From: Marchantia polymorpha subsp. ruderalis
Lineage: Eukaryota; Streptophyta; Marchantiopsida; Marchantiales; Marchantiaceae
DNA: 64,000 nt
Direction of reading: 5' to 3'
Assembly: GCA_037833965.1 (NCBI GenBank)
Contig: AP031351.1
Span: forward strand, 6,150,501-6,214,500
The translations under genes were made by a program, and so were the position numbers. Shown piece after piece: positions 22,557-32,800 of this stretch (position 1 is its first letter; the number at the start of each line of letters is the position of its first letter). Below the pieces are notes generated by a model that worked only from the letters and a program-made list of their open reading frames with translations, did no database searches and was not told where the DNA came from.

Positions 22557-22954
22557 TGTGGTACCCCACTTTTGGTATTTTTGAGGAAATTAAAACATTT
22601 TTGGAAAACTGTACCGCGGCAGCAGTGTAAATAGCCTTCGGTGCATCAAAACAGAGTGAAATTGGAAGATCGCAGAGAACTCGAGAGAACTCGTAGAATC
22701 CAGGAGTTGGGTGCAACGTTGGGAACGAACACCACCCTACATGCAGGCTCTGAAGGAATAACCCCTTCGGCGCAAGGCGCAAAATCCGCCTTCGGCGCTA
22801 AAGGAATCCTTCGGAACTTGGTCAATTCCCAAACGCCTCGACTTGTTTAGGATCTCGTTGGAAAAAGCTCGACGCGCTGATTCTAACGAGTCCAAGAACG
22901 CCACGAACGGATGGGGACTCCGGGAGTTATGAAGGTCGCAAGATACTCAGCTTC

Positions 22955-23078
22955 TCGCCTACGAGTAGGCGAGGAAAGTTTGTCCTATGCGCGGACGAAG
23001 GCAGTTCGCCTACGCGTAGGCGAAATAGGGTTTGACGTAGGCGCGATATCCGCCGCGAATGTCGCCTACGCGTAGGCG
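22955..23078 (+). repeat. 16-bp palindromes CGCCTACGCGTAGGCG in the E5 leader
   Basis: The perfect palindrome CGCCTACGCGTAGGCG occurs at 23007-23022 and 23063-23078. A one-base variant CGCCTACGAGTAGGCG lies at 22956-22971. Further variants (GCCTACGCACAGGCG, GCCTATGCGTAGGCG) continue to about 23450 and again in the coding linker near 25040-25150 and 25480. Confidence 0.85.
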
Positions 23079-23784
23079 AGGAAACCTCTGCCCAGGCGGA
23101 CGAGCGAAGTTTGCCTACGCACAGGCGCTTCGGCGTTGGCGGGAAAGCCGCCTTCGGCCCTAGAAATGCGCCTTCGGGGTTAGAAATTGTACGGCGCCTT
23201 CCGCGCCAGAGCAGCAGCGCGGACGGGCGAGGAACCACCGGAGTAGTAAAAACAGTACGGACCGTACGGACGGAACGGATGGATGCGCCTTCGGTCGGAC
23301 GGAGTAACGGCGACAAGAGCGCCGACGGAGAGGCGAGAAATGGACAGACTGGACGGAGCCTGTTGACCGCGGTCAACGCCTTTGGCGCCAGCGCAGCAGC
23401 GCGGACGGAATTTGCCTATGCGTAGGCGAGCGCCTACGCACAGGCAGATGAAGTTCCGCGCCGGCGGAGGTTCCGCCGGAGATTCCGCCTACGCAGAAGG
23501 GAGTTCGACTTTTGTCCGATGCGCGGACGATCGCCTTCGGCGGAGGAAGATTGGCCGAAGAGTGGTACGAACGAGTGTAGCGCGCAAGGCGAGAAATCCG
23601 CCTTCGGCGTTGCGCACCCATGTCCGCGGTGTAGTACGCTAGCGGAGTTCAAATTTGCCAATTCGAGCGTGTGAGTTAAATCGGCGTCGGCGGAGCGTGA
23701 AGCCGCGCGTGAGAGAGGAGACCGTTTTAGCGCGGAGCCGGCGCGACCATCAAGTGATTCGACCCTCACGACCGAGAGCCGACC

Positions 23785-26750
23785 ATGACCTTCGACCAGG
23801 AGACAGAGGGCGCCCAATTCTTGAATTCGCGATTTCATTTTCTAGTGCGAGCTGCGCGCGTCCACCTGCTAGCTGTTAAACATTCCAGACATCGCCGCAC
23901 GGAGGATTACTTGTTGATTGAGAGAGAATTGAGTGCGCGCGATTTGGAATTGAGTGAGATTGGAGTTTGCAGAGGGAGCAAGGAGCTCGAGCGGAGCAGA
24001 GAAAGAGTTGGCGAGCAGGCAAATTTCAAGAACGCGATGTCGAAGCTGAATAGATTGCGGATGCTGCCGCTCCGGCTTCCACAGAACGGGTTGCGTGCCT
24101 ACGAGGAGCGGCTGATTGCAAGAAAGCTCGATTTCTTGCTGTGGGGATGGAATTACATTTGTGTGGACATGGTGCGCAAATGGCTGGAACCACAGCGACC
24201 ACCTACGCGCGGATTGCGTCAGCATGTAGATCGGTGGACCGTCTAGGATTGGGCGCAAGCATTGGGGAGGTGTGTCGGCATCAAAGGGTACCTCCTCTTT
24301 GATAGTGAGAGCGTCAAGGTGTCGAAGCAGGACAAGGCGCAATTTGTGGAATTGTTCAAACGGGAGAGGTCTACCAAGAATGGGTACAAGACCCGCGACT
24401 ACAAAGATCGCTTCCGCCGAACTTTAGCCACAACGTTGCTGCAATTGCTGCAGCCACATCGCACCTCCTACATCACCTTGTGGCAGGTTTCTTTTGTGGA
24501 GCTCATCTTGGAGGGAGCTCCAGTTCACTGGGCGAACATCCTGCATAGAGTGATGCGACAGCACGCATTCGAGGAGAAGGGGGGAACTCTTAATCACCTC
24601 TCCCCTATCTTGATCAATTTTTATCGGCAGAGGAATTGTTTGACCGCGGCGGAGCTCGCTCGCTTTCCGCCATTGTCCGTCGACCATCCCGGGAAGTATG
24701 TGCGGGATAACGAGGTCGACACCGATGCAGAGGATTCACCAGCTTCTACCCCGCCGACACGGCGGGACGAGGGAAGAAGCACACCCGCAGCAAGAGTGCC
24801 GCGGAAGCGGCGATGGAGAGAGGAGTCAGAGGAGGAGTAGCATCGAGAACCCACTGCTCCCATACGACAGCGGCCACTGCACGAAGTGTGCAGCCGGCCG
24901 TAGCAGAGAGCGAGAGAATCGAGAGAGCGCGGACGTCCGCAGGAGCGACGGACCACGCTACACCTCCGGCGGACGAGAGGCGGCCTTCGGGCCAAGGGCC
25001 TCCGGAGTTACCACGTGCGATGCGGACGAGTGTTCCGCCTACGCACAGGCGAGTTTCAGCGGATAGGCGACCTCAAGCGGACGTGGACCTCCGCCTACGC
25101 GTAGGCAGAGAAAGTTCGCCTACGCACAGGCGGCCGCCTACGAGTAGGCAGGATTCACCCCCGATACAACGTAGGAAGGGGAAGGAGCCGGCGGAAGATC
25201 CGACTTCGGGTCAAGGGCCTTCGGGACCAGACCCTCCGGCGTATAACGCGCCGCAATTTGCGCCTTCGGCGCCAGGGCCTTCAGGTCAACGAGTTTTGAG
25301 CAAGGAGCGTGCGTAGACCACACCTTCGGCGGGTAATCCGCCGGCAAATGCGCCTTCGGCGGTAGGGCCTTCGGGGCCAGGTACATCGGGTGAGCGGCGT
25401 TCGGCTCTGTCGCCTTCGGCGATAGACGCCTTCTGCGCTGCGCCTGCGGCGGATTAGGCGCTGGTACTTGCGCCTATGCACAGGCCAGACGCAGCCCTCA
25501 CGCAAGACCTAACGATGGAGCGAATTGTCTGTCCGCGGGACAAAATTTGGGTGCGCGATGTGCAATTACACCCCGCGCAGACACATTCCGCTCGATCGCC
25601 TTCGGCGTTGGACGTCGGCGGCGAAGAGGACACGGTCGACGCACGACAGGCGGATGATGGGGATGTAGCACGGCCACATTCACCCACCGCCTTGGACATT
25701 TTAGCGGGGAGCAGCGAAGCTGCATGAGTGCCTTCGGCGGCAGCACCCGTAGACAACTCGCAGCCCCACTCGGGTCAGTTGCCAACACAATCAATGGCGA
25801 CCGAAATCCTTCCCTCAGATGATGACGAAGGAGGCTCCACAGAAGCAATGTCGGGATCGGGAGACACCGAGGAGGAGGAGGAGGAAATTGTTGGAGCGCA
25901 GGCGGCGGCGCTCTCTGAGCAGATGATACCTCTGCTGAGGTACTTGGATCGCAAATTTGATAAATACGCCGATCCACTCCAGCCGGGGTCCTACATCAAG
26001 TTAGTGCGCAGGCGGACTCGCACTAAAGTCCACACCAGCAAGCTACTAGCTAGGGTGGATCGTGAACTCAAGGATTTACGGGAGAAGCATGCGTGTTTGT
26101 GGGGACAGTATAATCTCGTGCGGAAGTCGCACATCCACTACGACGCATTGAAGGAGGCGACACTGGAAGAGCTCACCAGGGATGTGGTGAAGACCACGGA
26201 AGAACTGATTTCTGAGAAAACTCAGAATCAGGTTCTGTCAGAGGAGCTCGTGCGACAGACGCGGTTGTTGGCGGAGTGTCAGCTCGCACGACAGGCGGAT
26301 GAGGATTTGATCCGCAGGCTGCAGTCGGAGTGCGGGGAATTGAGAGCTCAGCGTGCGGAGGCCAAATCGCAGTTGGTAGTAATTGAAGATGATCGCAGGC
26401 GAGAGGCAGATCGCACGAAGGAGGAGATGGCGAGGCGAATCGCCCACTGTCTCAAGGGCTACGCCCACTGGGAAGTGGCGGCGCAGGAGAAACTCACACT
26501 GCGTGAGTTGGAGCTTCGTGCAGCCGGGTTGTTGTCAGGTGACAGTAGGAGTCGGCGGAAGGTGGCGAAGAAGTTAGACTCTTTTCTGTCGAAGGCGCGG
26601 GATACCATGTCCACCCTCGAGGCGGAGGTGTCCGCGGCGTTGCAGCGTTTGGGACTGCGCAGTCGAGCGGAAGACTGGCAGGGTAGGGAGTTAGTGCGCG
26701 GCAGTCCGTCGCGCAGGAGGCGAAGCACAGGTCCGCGGAGTGTAGTGTAG
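23785..26750 (+). pseudogene. E5 gag-like protein with several stops and a frameshift
   Basis: The start MTFDQETEGAQFLNSRF at 23785 parallels the E6 start, and MSKLNRLRMLPLRLPQNGL at 24038 is the shared second ATG. The N-terminal domain is readable (KLDFLLWGWNYICVDMV, NGYKTRDYKDRFRRTLATTL, NHLSPILINFYRQRN). A TAG at 24244 replaces the codon after RWTV, and a second TAG lies at 24838. The frame then shifts. The linker has further stops at 25314, 25457 and 25725. The last part (25728-26750) is open, with LLRYLDRKFDKYADPLQPG, a coiled coil and CLKGYAHWEVAAQEKLTL. Compared with intact E6 it has at least five nonsense codons plus a frameshift, so it is a dead gene. Confidence 0.82.
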
Positions 26751-26929
26751 CGTGGTTCCGTGCCGGCGTGTAGCGTAGTGCAGTGTAGTGTTAGTTAGGA
26801 TTTAGAAGGTATAAATTAGTTCAAGGAGTCTTGCCTTGGGTTCTTTCCCAACATCAGAAGTGCAGATCAGGAACTCATTTTCTCTGCGTGTTTGTGTCCT
26901 TAGTTCTGTCACCACGCAAGAGGAGCTAC

Positions 26930-27270
26930 AACTTAGCGGTCCGCATTGTGTAGCTGAAGGCCTTCGGCCGAATGTTCAGAGCTAGTACATTGGTTAGAGA
27001 CTTGAGTAGTTCGGATCTACACCTGCGGGTGATTGCCGATGCTCAGAGCCAGTGACTAGTTAGATACTTGAATAGTTTCGCCCCTACACTTTCGAGTGAT
27101 TGTTCTTGATTGTACTCCTTCGGGATTTTTCCCCTGAATGCCAAAGTGAAGTTTTGCTACTTCGTGTAAGCCTTGGTTGTAAATTCAGGTTACGCTGCAG
27201 CAGGTGCCTTTGAGGTAACCCCTGTAGTATTTCTGGGAATGACAAGTGCCTAAGAATTCAAACTCTTCAA
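26930..27270 (+). repeat. Conserved 3' region of E5 with tandem hairpin units
   Basis: Two ~67-bp units run in tandem, each starting TCAGAGC.AGT, passing TTAGA.ACTTGA.TAGTT and ending in a small hairpin followed by ATTG. The first hairpin is CACC-TGCG-GGTG (27020-27031) and the second is CACT-TTCG-AGTG (27087-27098). The first has CACT-TGCG-GGTG in E1 and E3, keeping pairing through a wobble. Further on, a larger unit containing TTTGAATTCT..GG..TGTCA and ATACTGCA recurs about 410 bp apart in every copy. Confidence 0.6.
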
Positions 27271-27600
27271 TAGACTGTTATGGTGTGTTACTGGAATGTT
27301 TCTCAGTGAGTCCTTCAGTGCGGACCTGTGTTCTCTGCGCGTTTTGTGAGTTGAGAGTGTTGTTCACCGCGTATGAGTGAATTCGATCCGAAGTAGGCAG
27401 TCCAAACCGGGTTTCCTACGCTAGCAGCAAGCTAGTGGATGTGTTGTAAAAGCCGAAGTTGGGAGTCACTACCCGTAGCTTCGCTGAGTGTACTCTTGAG
27501 AGACCTTCCCCCTGAAATCTTGAGTAGAGGTCCTAACGGATCTCTGGGTTGTGTTTCTGTAGTTTCAGGTGTGTGTGTGTGTGTGTGTGTTACGCTGCAC

Positions 27601-28461
27601 TGTAAGACCGGGTGTTGCACATATGTACTAAGTCTTAGAAGTGGTCAAGGGAATAAGGATGATTAGCCAAGGCATAGCTAAGACTAGCTAGTTATGACTA
27701 AACTAGTTAGTTATAACTAAGTTTATCTAGTCATGACTAAGTTTAGCTACAATGTCTATAGTTGGCGGAGTAATTAGCGGAGTTCTAGAAGAATGGAGTG
27801 AGCACTTCTATTTTGTCTTTTACAAGGAGTGAGCACTTCTATTTTGTCTTATACAAAAGTTCTAGATTCCAAGGGATTAGATATTTGACTAGAAGCTTGG
27901 ATTTGATTGGTTTGACTAAATGTATGAAAGATGATTGGCTAGACTAAGTCTAATGTTGACTTAGTGGCTAGGAAGCTTGTAGAAGTTTAAAAGCTTCCAA
28001 TGGCATGTCGCCACCTCAACCTTGGATTCCGGAAGCTTCTAGAAGGTTTAGGTAGGCCAATGGCATGTTGCCACGTAGAGAAGGTTAGTCAAACTTACCT
28101 AGGTAAAAGTAAGTTAGGAGAAATTACCACATGTTACTATGGTAACTTCTCAAGTAGTATAAATAGAGAGGTAGAGTAGCACCTCTCAAGCAAGTTTGGA
28201 GAGTCATGTGTGAGGACTTGTTTCAATAATGAAGGAGTGAAGTTTTCGAGTATCTTGGAGTATCGACGTGTGTTTGCGTTTATGTGAAGAGGGTGATGTG
28301 AGGAGAGTTTGTGTGTGTGAGTTGGAGTGATACATGAGAGTTTGTGAGAGAAGGTGTTTGTGACATGAGTGAGAGTATGAATCCTAGTCTTCTAGAACCA
28401 TGATGCGCTACCACAAAGCCATCAGAGGTAGACCTGAGTGAGAGTCAGCCCGGAGGTTGCA
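27601..28461 (+). repeat. 5' LTR of the gypsy element
   Basis: TGTAAGACCGGGTG...CCCGGAGGTTGCA, 861 bp. It contains a TATA box (28158-28165), two copies of GAGTGAGCACTTCTATTTTG about 30 bp apart (near 27798 and 27828), repeated CTAGTTATGACTAA-like motifs near 27680-27740, and two CCAATGGCATGT.GCCAC blocks (about 27998 and 28058). These may be promoter elements. Confidence 0.95.
28158..28165 (+). promoter_or_regulatory. TATA box in the 5' LTR
   Basis: TATAAATA followed by GAGAGG about 300 bp before the LTR end. Transcription would start near 28190, setting the U3/R border. The LTR relic at 4190-4428 begins at about the equivalent position. Confidence 0.6.
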
Positions 28462-28465
28462 TTTT

Positions 28466-28483
28466 TGGTTCCGTTGCCGGGAC
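28466..28483 (+). other. Primer-binding site, tRNA-Asp-like
   Basis: TGGTTCCGTTGCCGGGA lies 5 bp after the 5' LTR. It resembles TGGCGCCGTTGCCGGGG, the tRNA-Asp-type site used by plant Tat/Athila elements, with a two-base change in the first six positions. It would prime minus-strand cDNA synthesis. Confidence 0.75.
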
Positions 28484-28501
28484 CTCAATCTAGAAGGCGG
28501 A

Positions 28502-28672
28502 ATGTTTAGGATTCGATTTCTAGCTCGAGAGAAAGTATCCATGAGGGATCACTTGGTGTTAACATTGGGGAATGAAAGAGCGGAGAGTGTGCTTGAGAGC
28601 GAAATTCCCTTTGTTTATCCCATAGTCTCATATGATAGCCTAGAAGTGATTTTGTATGTTTTGTTCACGTAA
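28502..28672 (+). CDS. Leader ORF a of the gypsy element (56 aa)
   Basis: ATG at 28502, stop TAA at 28670-28672. The C-terminal half contains LGNERAESVLESEIPFVYP and SLEVILYVLF, which aligns along its length with ORF c downstream (LGEERALAILEQPIPFVFP, MELVLFILY). The shared frame is ER-A-x3-LE-x2-IPFV-aromatic-P-x3-Y-x3-E-x2-L. The function is unknown to me. Preservation of the pattern in two diverged copies suggests it is, or was, translated. It could be a separate peptide or a remnant of a once larger gag-like protein. Confidence 0.5.
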   Translation: MFRIRFLAREKVSMRDHLVLTLGNERAESVLESEIPFVYPIVSYDSLEVILYVLFT

Positions 28673-29139
28673 ACATGTCTTTTTGAGAGAAAAGTGATTT
28701 TTAGACACCGAAGAAGTATTTTTGAAGTTTTTCTTCAAAGTTTTTATTGATTTTAGATTGGAAGATAGAGAACGTTTACGTTTTTGTTTTAGGTCTAGAG
28801 CATGTGTAAACAAAAAGATATGAGAGTTAGAAGTTGAGGGGTTTTCACGGGTATCAAAAGTCTGCTCTCTGGAAAGTTTGTACAGAGTTGATTACTTTTT
28901 CTGTATTTCAATTTAGGCTTTGAAACTTCGTACGAGTGTGTATTGGAAGATAAGCTACGTTTCAGTCAAAATTTCACTGAGAGATCACGTCTAGAGACGA
29001 AGTTATGTTGATTTGAAGTTGAGGGGGTACAAAAGCAAGATAACAAAGCAAAAGTTTTTGATTTCTTTATTCACAGTTTTCGTCAAGTAGATAGCGTTTC
29101 TGGGAGAGGTCTTTTGAGTGGTTTCTGTCTTATGGGAAA

Positions 29140-29583
29140 ATGAGTGAACAAGAAGGTTGGAAGATTAGGTTATCCAAAGTACCTCAAGGCTTGGATGTTA
29201 TAGTGTCTTTAGACTCCAATACAAGAGAATTCAAGGTAGAGTTTGAAGAAAGAGTAGTGAGTCAATCTCCAAGAGTCAAACGTGAAACTTGTTTTTATTG
29301 TGGAGAGGAGGGCCATAAGGTTGTCAATTGTTCCCTGCGGAACAAAGATAGAAGATTGAGGAGCAAGAGGAACTTGGGAGATTTGAAACTTCACTTGGGA
29401 CCATCATCGCCACATGAATCCCAAAGCGCCACCTTCTGTGACAATTGCGGAGTGATTGGGCTACCAGCGGGACACGAATGCAGCGGAGTGAAGGCACTTC
29501 TGGAATCACTTGTGGAAGGGTTTGACGGCAAGCTAAGTGCTGAAACAGAGAAAGTGACCTCAGCGGGTTCAAGCTCCAACTGA
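29140..29583 (+). CDS. Leader ORF b: 147-aa zinc-knuckle protein
   Basis: ATG at 29140 (MSEQEGWKIRLSKVPQGL), stop TGA at 29581-29583. It has a perfect CX2CX4HX4C zinc knuckle, CFYCGEEGHKVVNC (Cys51, Cys54, His59, Cys64), followed by a basic stretch. A second Cys/His cluster, CDNCGVIGLPAGHEC (about 100-114), is not a standard knuckle. CCHC knuckles bind nucleic acid, usually retroviral-type genomic RNA, so a nucleocapsid-like role is plausible. This is odd because the main gag-pol ORF downstream has its own knuckle. It lies between the related ORFs a and c and ends 2 bp before the ATG of ORF c. Confidence 0.7.
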   Translation: MSEQEGWKIRLSKVPQGLDVIVSLDSNTREFKVEFEERVVSQSPRVKRETCFYCGEEGHKVVNCSLRNKDRRLRSKRNLGDLKLHLGPSSPHESQSATFCDNCGVIGLPAGHECSGVKALLESLVEGFDGKLSAETEKVTSAGSSSN

Positions 29584-29585
29584 AG

Positions 29586-29750
29586 ATGGAGATCATCATT
29601 CGAATGATGGAGAAGATGATGATGAGGGTAAGACTCATCGTATGCCTAGGAGAGGAGAGAGCTTTGGCTATCTTGGAACAACCAATTCCTTTTGTGTTTC
29701 CTTTGATGAATTACTCAAGGATGGAGTTAGTGTTGTTTATATTGTATTAG
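29586..29750 (+). CDS. Leader ORF c of the gypsy element (54 aa), related to ORF a
   Basis: ATG at 29586, stop TAG at 29748-29750, in a different frame from ORF b. After a Met/Arg-rich start it reads LGEERALAILEQPIPFVFP and MELVLFILY, matching ORF a in the same order with about half of residues identical over ~31 positions. It is followed by an A-rich run (29780-29799) and the gag-pol start. A GTAAG at 29628 and a TTAG at 29800-29803 could be splice sites, but there is no pyrimidine tract, so splicing is speculative. Confidence 0.5.
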   Translation: MEIIIRMMEKMMMRVRLIVCLGEERALAILEQPIPFVFPLMNYSRMELVLFILY

Positions 29751-29809
29751 GAAGCCCCATATAAATTTCCAATAGAAAAGAAAAAAAAAAAAAAAAAAAT
29801 TAGTTGGAA

Positions 29810-32800
29810 ATGGGGAAGCTTCCGGTATTTTATGGGAGGGAGAATGAGGATGTAGAAGCTTTTGTTAGGGACTTCAAGAGGGCTTGCATAGGAAACAATG
29901 AGAGGAAGAAAGACGAGTGGGCTATGCTTTTGCCGGATTTCTTGGAGGATTCTGCTCTCAAGTGGTACAAGGAGTACAAGAGGGAGCATTCGGAGGACGA
30001 CACGTGGGAGACATTAACGGAGAACCTGATCGAAAACTTTCTTCCCAGTGAAAGTTATGAAAAGTTGATGTGTGAGGTCACCTTCTTGAAACAAGGAGAG
30101 AACGAGAAGGTGAGGACCTATGTGGAGAGAACCGAGAAGTTGGAATCTAGATTCCACGTGGTGTTGAGGAAGGGCGGAGACGAAGTGGATGCTACAATGG
30201 TGGGGATAAGGGCGATGCTCATGAAGAACTTCGTTGGAGGTTTGAGACCTGAGATTCGAAGTAAGGTGAGATACGAGAAGCCCTCTTCTAAGGCTGAAGC
30301 CATTCGAATTGCTATTAGAATGGAGGAGAGCTTAGAAGATGATGATTCTAGCTTGGTGGCTAGAGAAGTAGCTCCACCAGTTGTAGGAAGGTCCATTGTT
30401 TCAAACCCTTCTACTTCATCCACGATAGCGAATCCTAGTGTGGATTTTCAAAATGAATTGAAATCTATCACGGAGACTCTAGCAGATCTCAAGATCAATG
30501 TAGTACAGTTGTGGGAGAAGAGGAATCAGAACGTAGGAGGAGGCTCTAGGGGGTATGGAAATTATCCTCCAAGAGGAAATCCACCTTCAGGAAACTTTGC
30601 GGTTTCTTGCTTTTCTTGTGGAGGTCCTCATTTCCAGAGGAATTGTCCTAACCCTCGACAACATGATGGAGTTCGGCACAACAACAATGCACCGGCCACG
30701 CAACAAGCCAAGGATAAGGGAGTAGCATCCATTGATGTATTTCCTCATCAATGCACTTTTGAGAAAGGGGAGAGCTCAAAATCGAAAGTGGATATCCTTG
30801 CTCATGAGAAGAAGCGTGCCCGATTTGCGGACGAGTCGATTTTCATGGAGGACACGCCAAGTCGAAGTACACGGTCAAGTGGAGTGAGTCAACCAAGAGT
30901 ACCAAGGAAGAAGTTGGGCATGGATGACTTTTCCATTTCATCTTCTCAAGCTAAGTATGACGTGGTGGAGGATGTAGGAAATCAGAAGGCCAATATAACA
31001 GTTGGTCAGCTGATTGCCTTGAATCCAGCCATTCGGAAGGAGTTAAGAGGAGGTCTTATCTCCACAAGGACCAAGAAGCGGAAATCTAAGGGGAAGGCTC
31101 ACATGACCAATGTGGGAGTTGGGGTGGTGGATGCGGCTGCTTCGGAGGTATGTACACATGCTTCAAAGATCGAAGTGAGGATCAATGGACATGATGTATC
31201 AGATGTGTTGGTTGATGGTGGATCGGCTGTGAATGCCATGTCTGAGAGGTTGATGCAGAAGTTGGGTATGCAACCTTCTAGACCTTCTAGCATAATTGTT
31301 GGTATGGCCAACAAACAGAAGGTAAGACCACTGGGGGTGGTAGACAAAGTTGTGGTTAGTGTGAGGGGAGTGCAAACTTTGCTTTCCTTCCAAATTCTCA
31401 AGGAAGCTAGCTACGACTTGCTGTTGGGACGTCCTTGGTTGAGGGCGGTAAGGACTACGGACCGATGGCACAAGGGCTATTTGAGGATAGGCCCAAAGAA
31501 CCATCGAGTTAAGGTTCCTTTGACGAGAGGAGGGGAATCCACCACTGACTCAGATAGACCAACTGACGAGTATTGGGAATCTGAGAGTGAAGAGAGTGGT
31601 AGCTTTTCAGAAGTTGACACAGACATCTCAACTTCTGATCAAGAAACATCATCGGAGTACTCTTCTGATGATAATGTTCAAGTACAAGTCATTGCTGCCA
31701 TGGAGTTGTTGCCTAGGCCTGGAGTGAAGAAAGATCCTGACAAAGTGGAGATGAGCGAAGAGGAGGTGTGTCGACGACTGTCCACTCTCAGGTTTGGTCC
31801 CAAGGTTACCAAGGAGGAAAAGGCAAAGTTTCTGGATATATTTCGCAAATATATTCATGTTTTTGCCTTTAGTTACAAGGATCTTAAGCATGTGACGTTG
31901 GAGACTCATCGCATCGAGTTGGAGGAGAAAGCTCGTCCTATTCGGCAAAAGCAACGCCGAATAAATCCACCTACGGCTCTTGTGGTGAAGGAGGAGATCG
32001 ACAAGCTCAAGGAGGCTGGCTTCATCTACGAGGTAGAAAATTCTGAATGGGTGTCTCCAATTGTGATAGTGAAGAAGAAGAATGGTAAGCTACGAGTGTG
32101 CGTAGATTACAAAAAGTTGAATGCTGTCACAAAGAAAGACTACTATCCCTTGCCTTTCATAGATGAGATTCTAGAGGAGGTTGCTGGCCATGAGTGGTAT
32201 AGTTTTGGAGATGGTTATAGTGGCTATAACCAAATCCAAATTGCCTTAGAAGACCAACTCAAAACAACTTTTACTACTCCATGGGGAACCTTCGCTTTTA
32301 GAGTGATGCCGTTTGGTCTATGTAATGCTCCTGCCACTTTTCAAAGGTTCATGAATAGAGTGTTTGAACCTTTCATTGGAAAGTTTGTAAGGGATTTCAT
32401 AGATGATTTTTGTGTTTACGGGAGGAAAGCGGATCATTTTGATCATTTGATCAAAATACTTCAACGGCTGGAGGAAGCTAAGGCTTCACTCAATCCAGAA
32501 AAATGCATTTTTGGATGTGAGGAAGGCCTATTGTTGGGGCATATCATCTCCAAGAATGGTATAGCGGTGGACACAGAGAAGGTGACACGGATCATGGAGT
32601 TACCTTTTCCGGCGACTTTAACCAAGTTGAGGCAATTCCTTGGTATGGTGGGGTACTATCGACGGTTCATCTTGTCCTTCTCCAACAAAGCTCATGCCTT
32701 GACAAATTACATGAAGAAGGGAGTGGAGTACGAACTCATTTTCAAGGATGAAGCTGCAAAGACGGCGTTCGAAGTTCTCAAGAAGGCGTTGGTGACGGCT

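Noticed and set aside
22927..23376. Long antisense open frame in the E5 leader, with a similar frame in E6 (42981-43424)
   Set aside because: Its openness follows from high GC and shared DNA sequence. It is Arg/Pro/Ser-rich with no domain, and runs against the element's coding strand.
24424..25995. Several long frames overlapping the gag-like genes on the opposite strand or other frames (similarly at 13088-14650, 19279-20930 and 40256-41638)
   Set aside because: They are shadows of the GC-rich linker coding sequence and carry only low-complexity Arg/Ser/Pro sequence.
26930..27270. Hammerhead ribozyme or retrozyme in the 3' region
   Set aside because: Hairpins are present, but I could not find the conserved CTGATGA...GAAA core in the right order.
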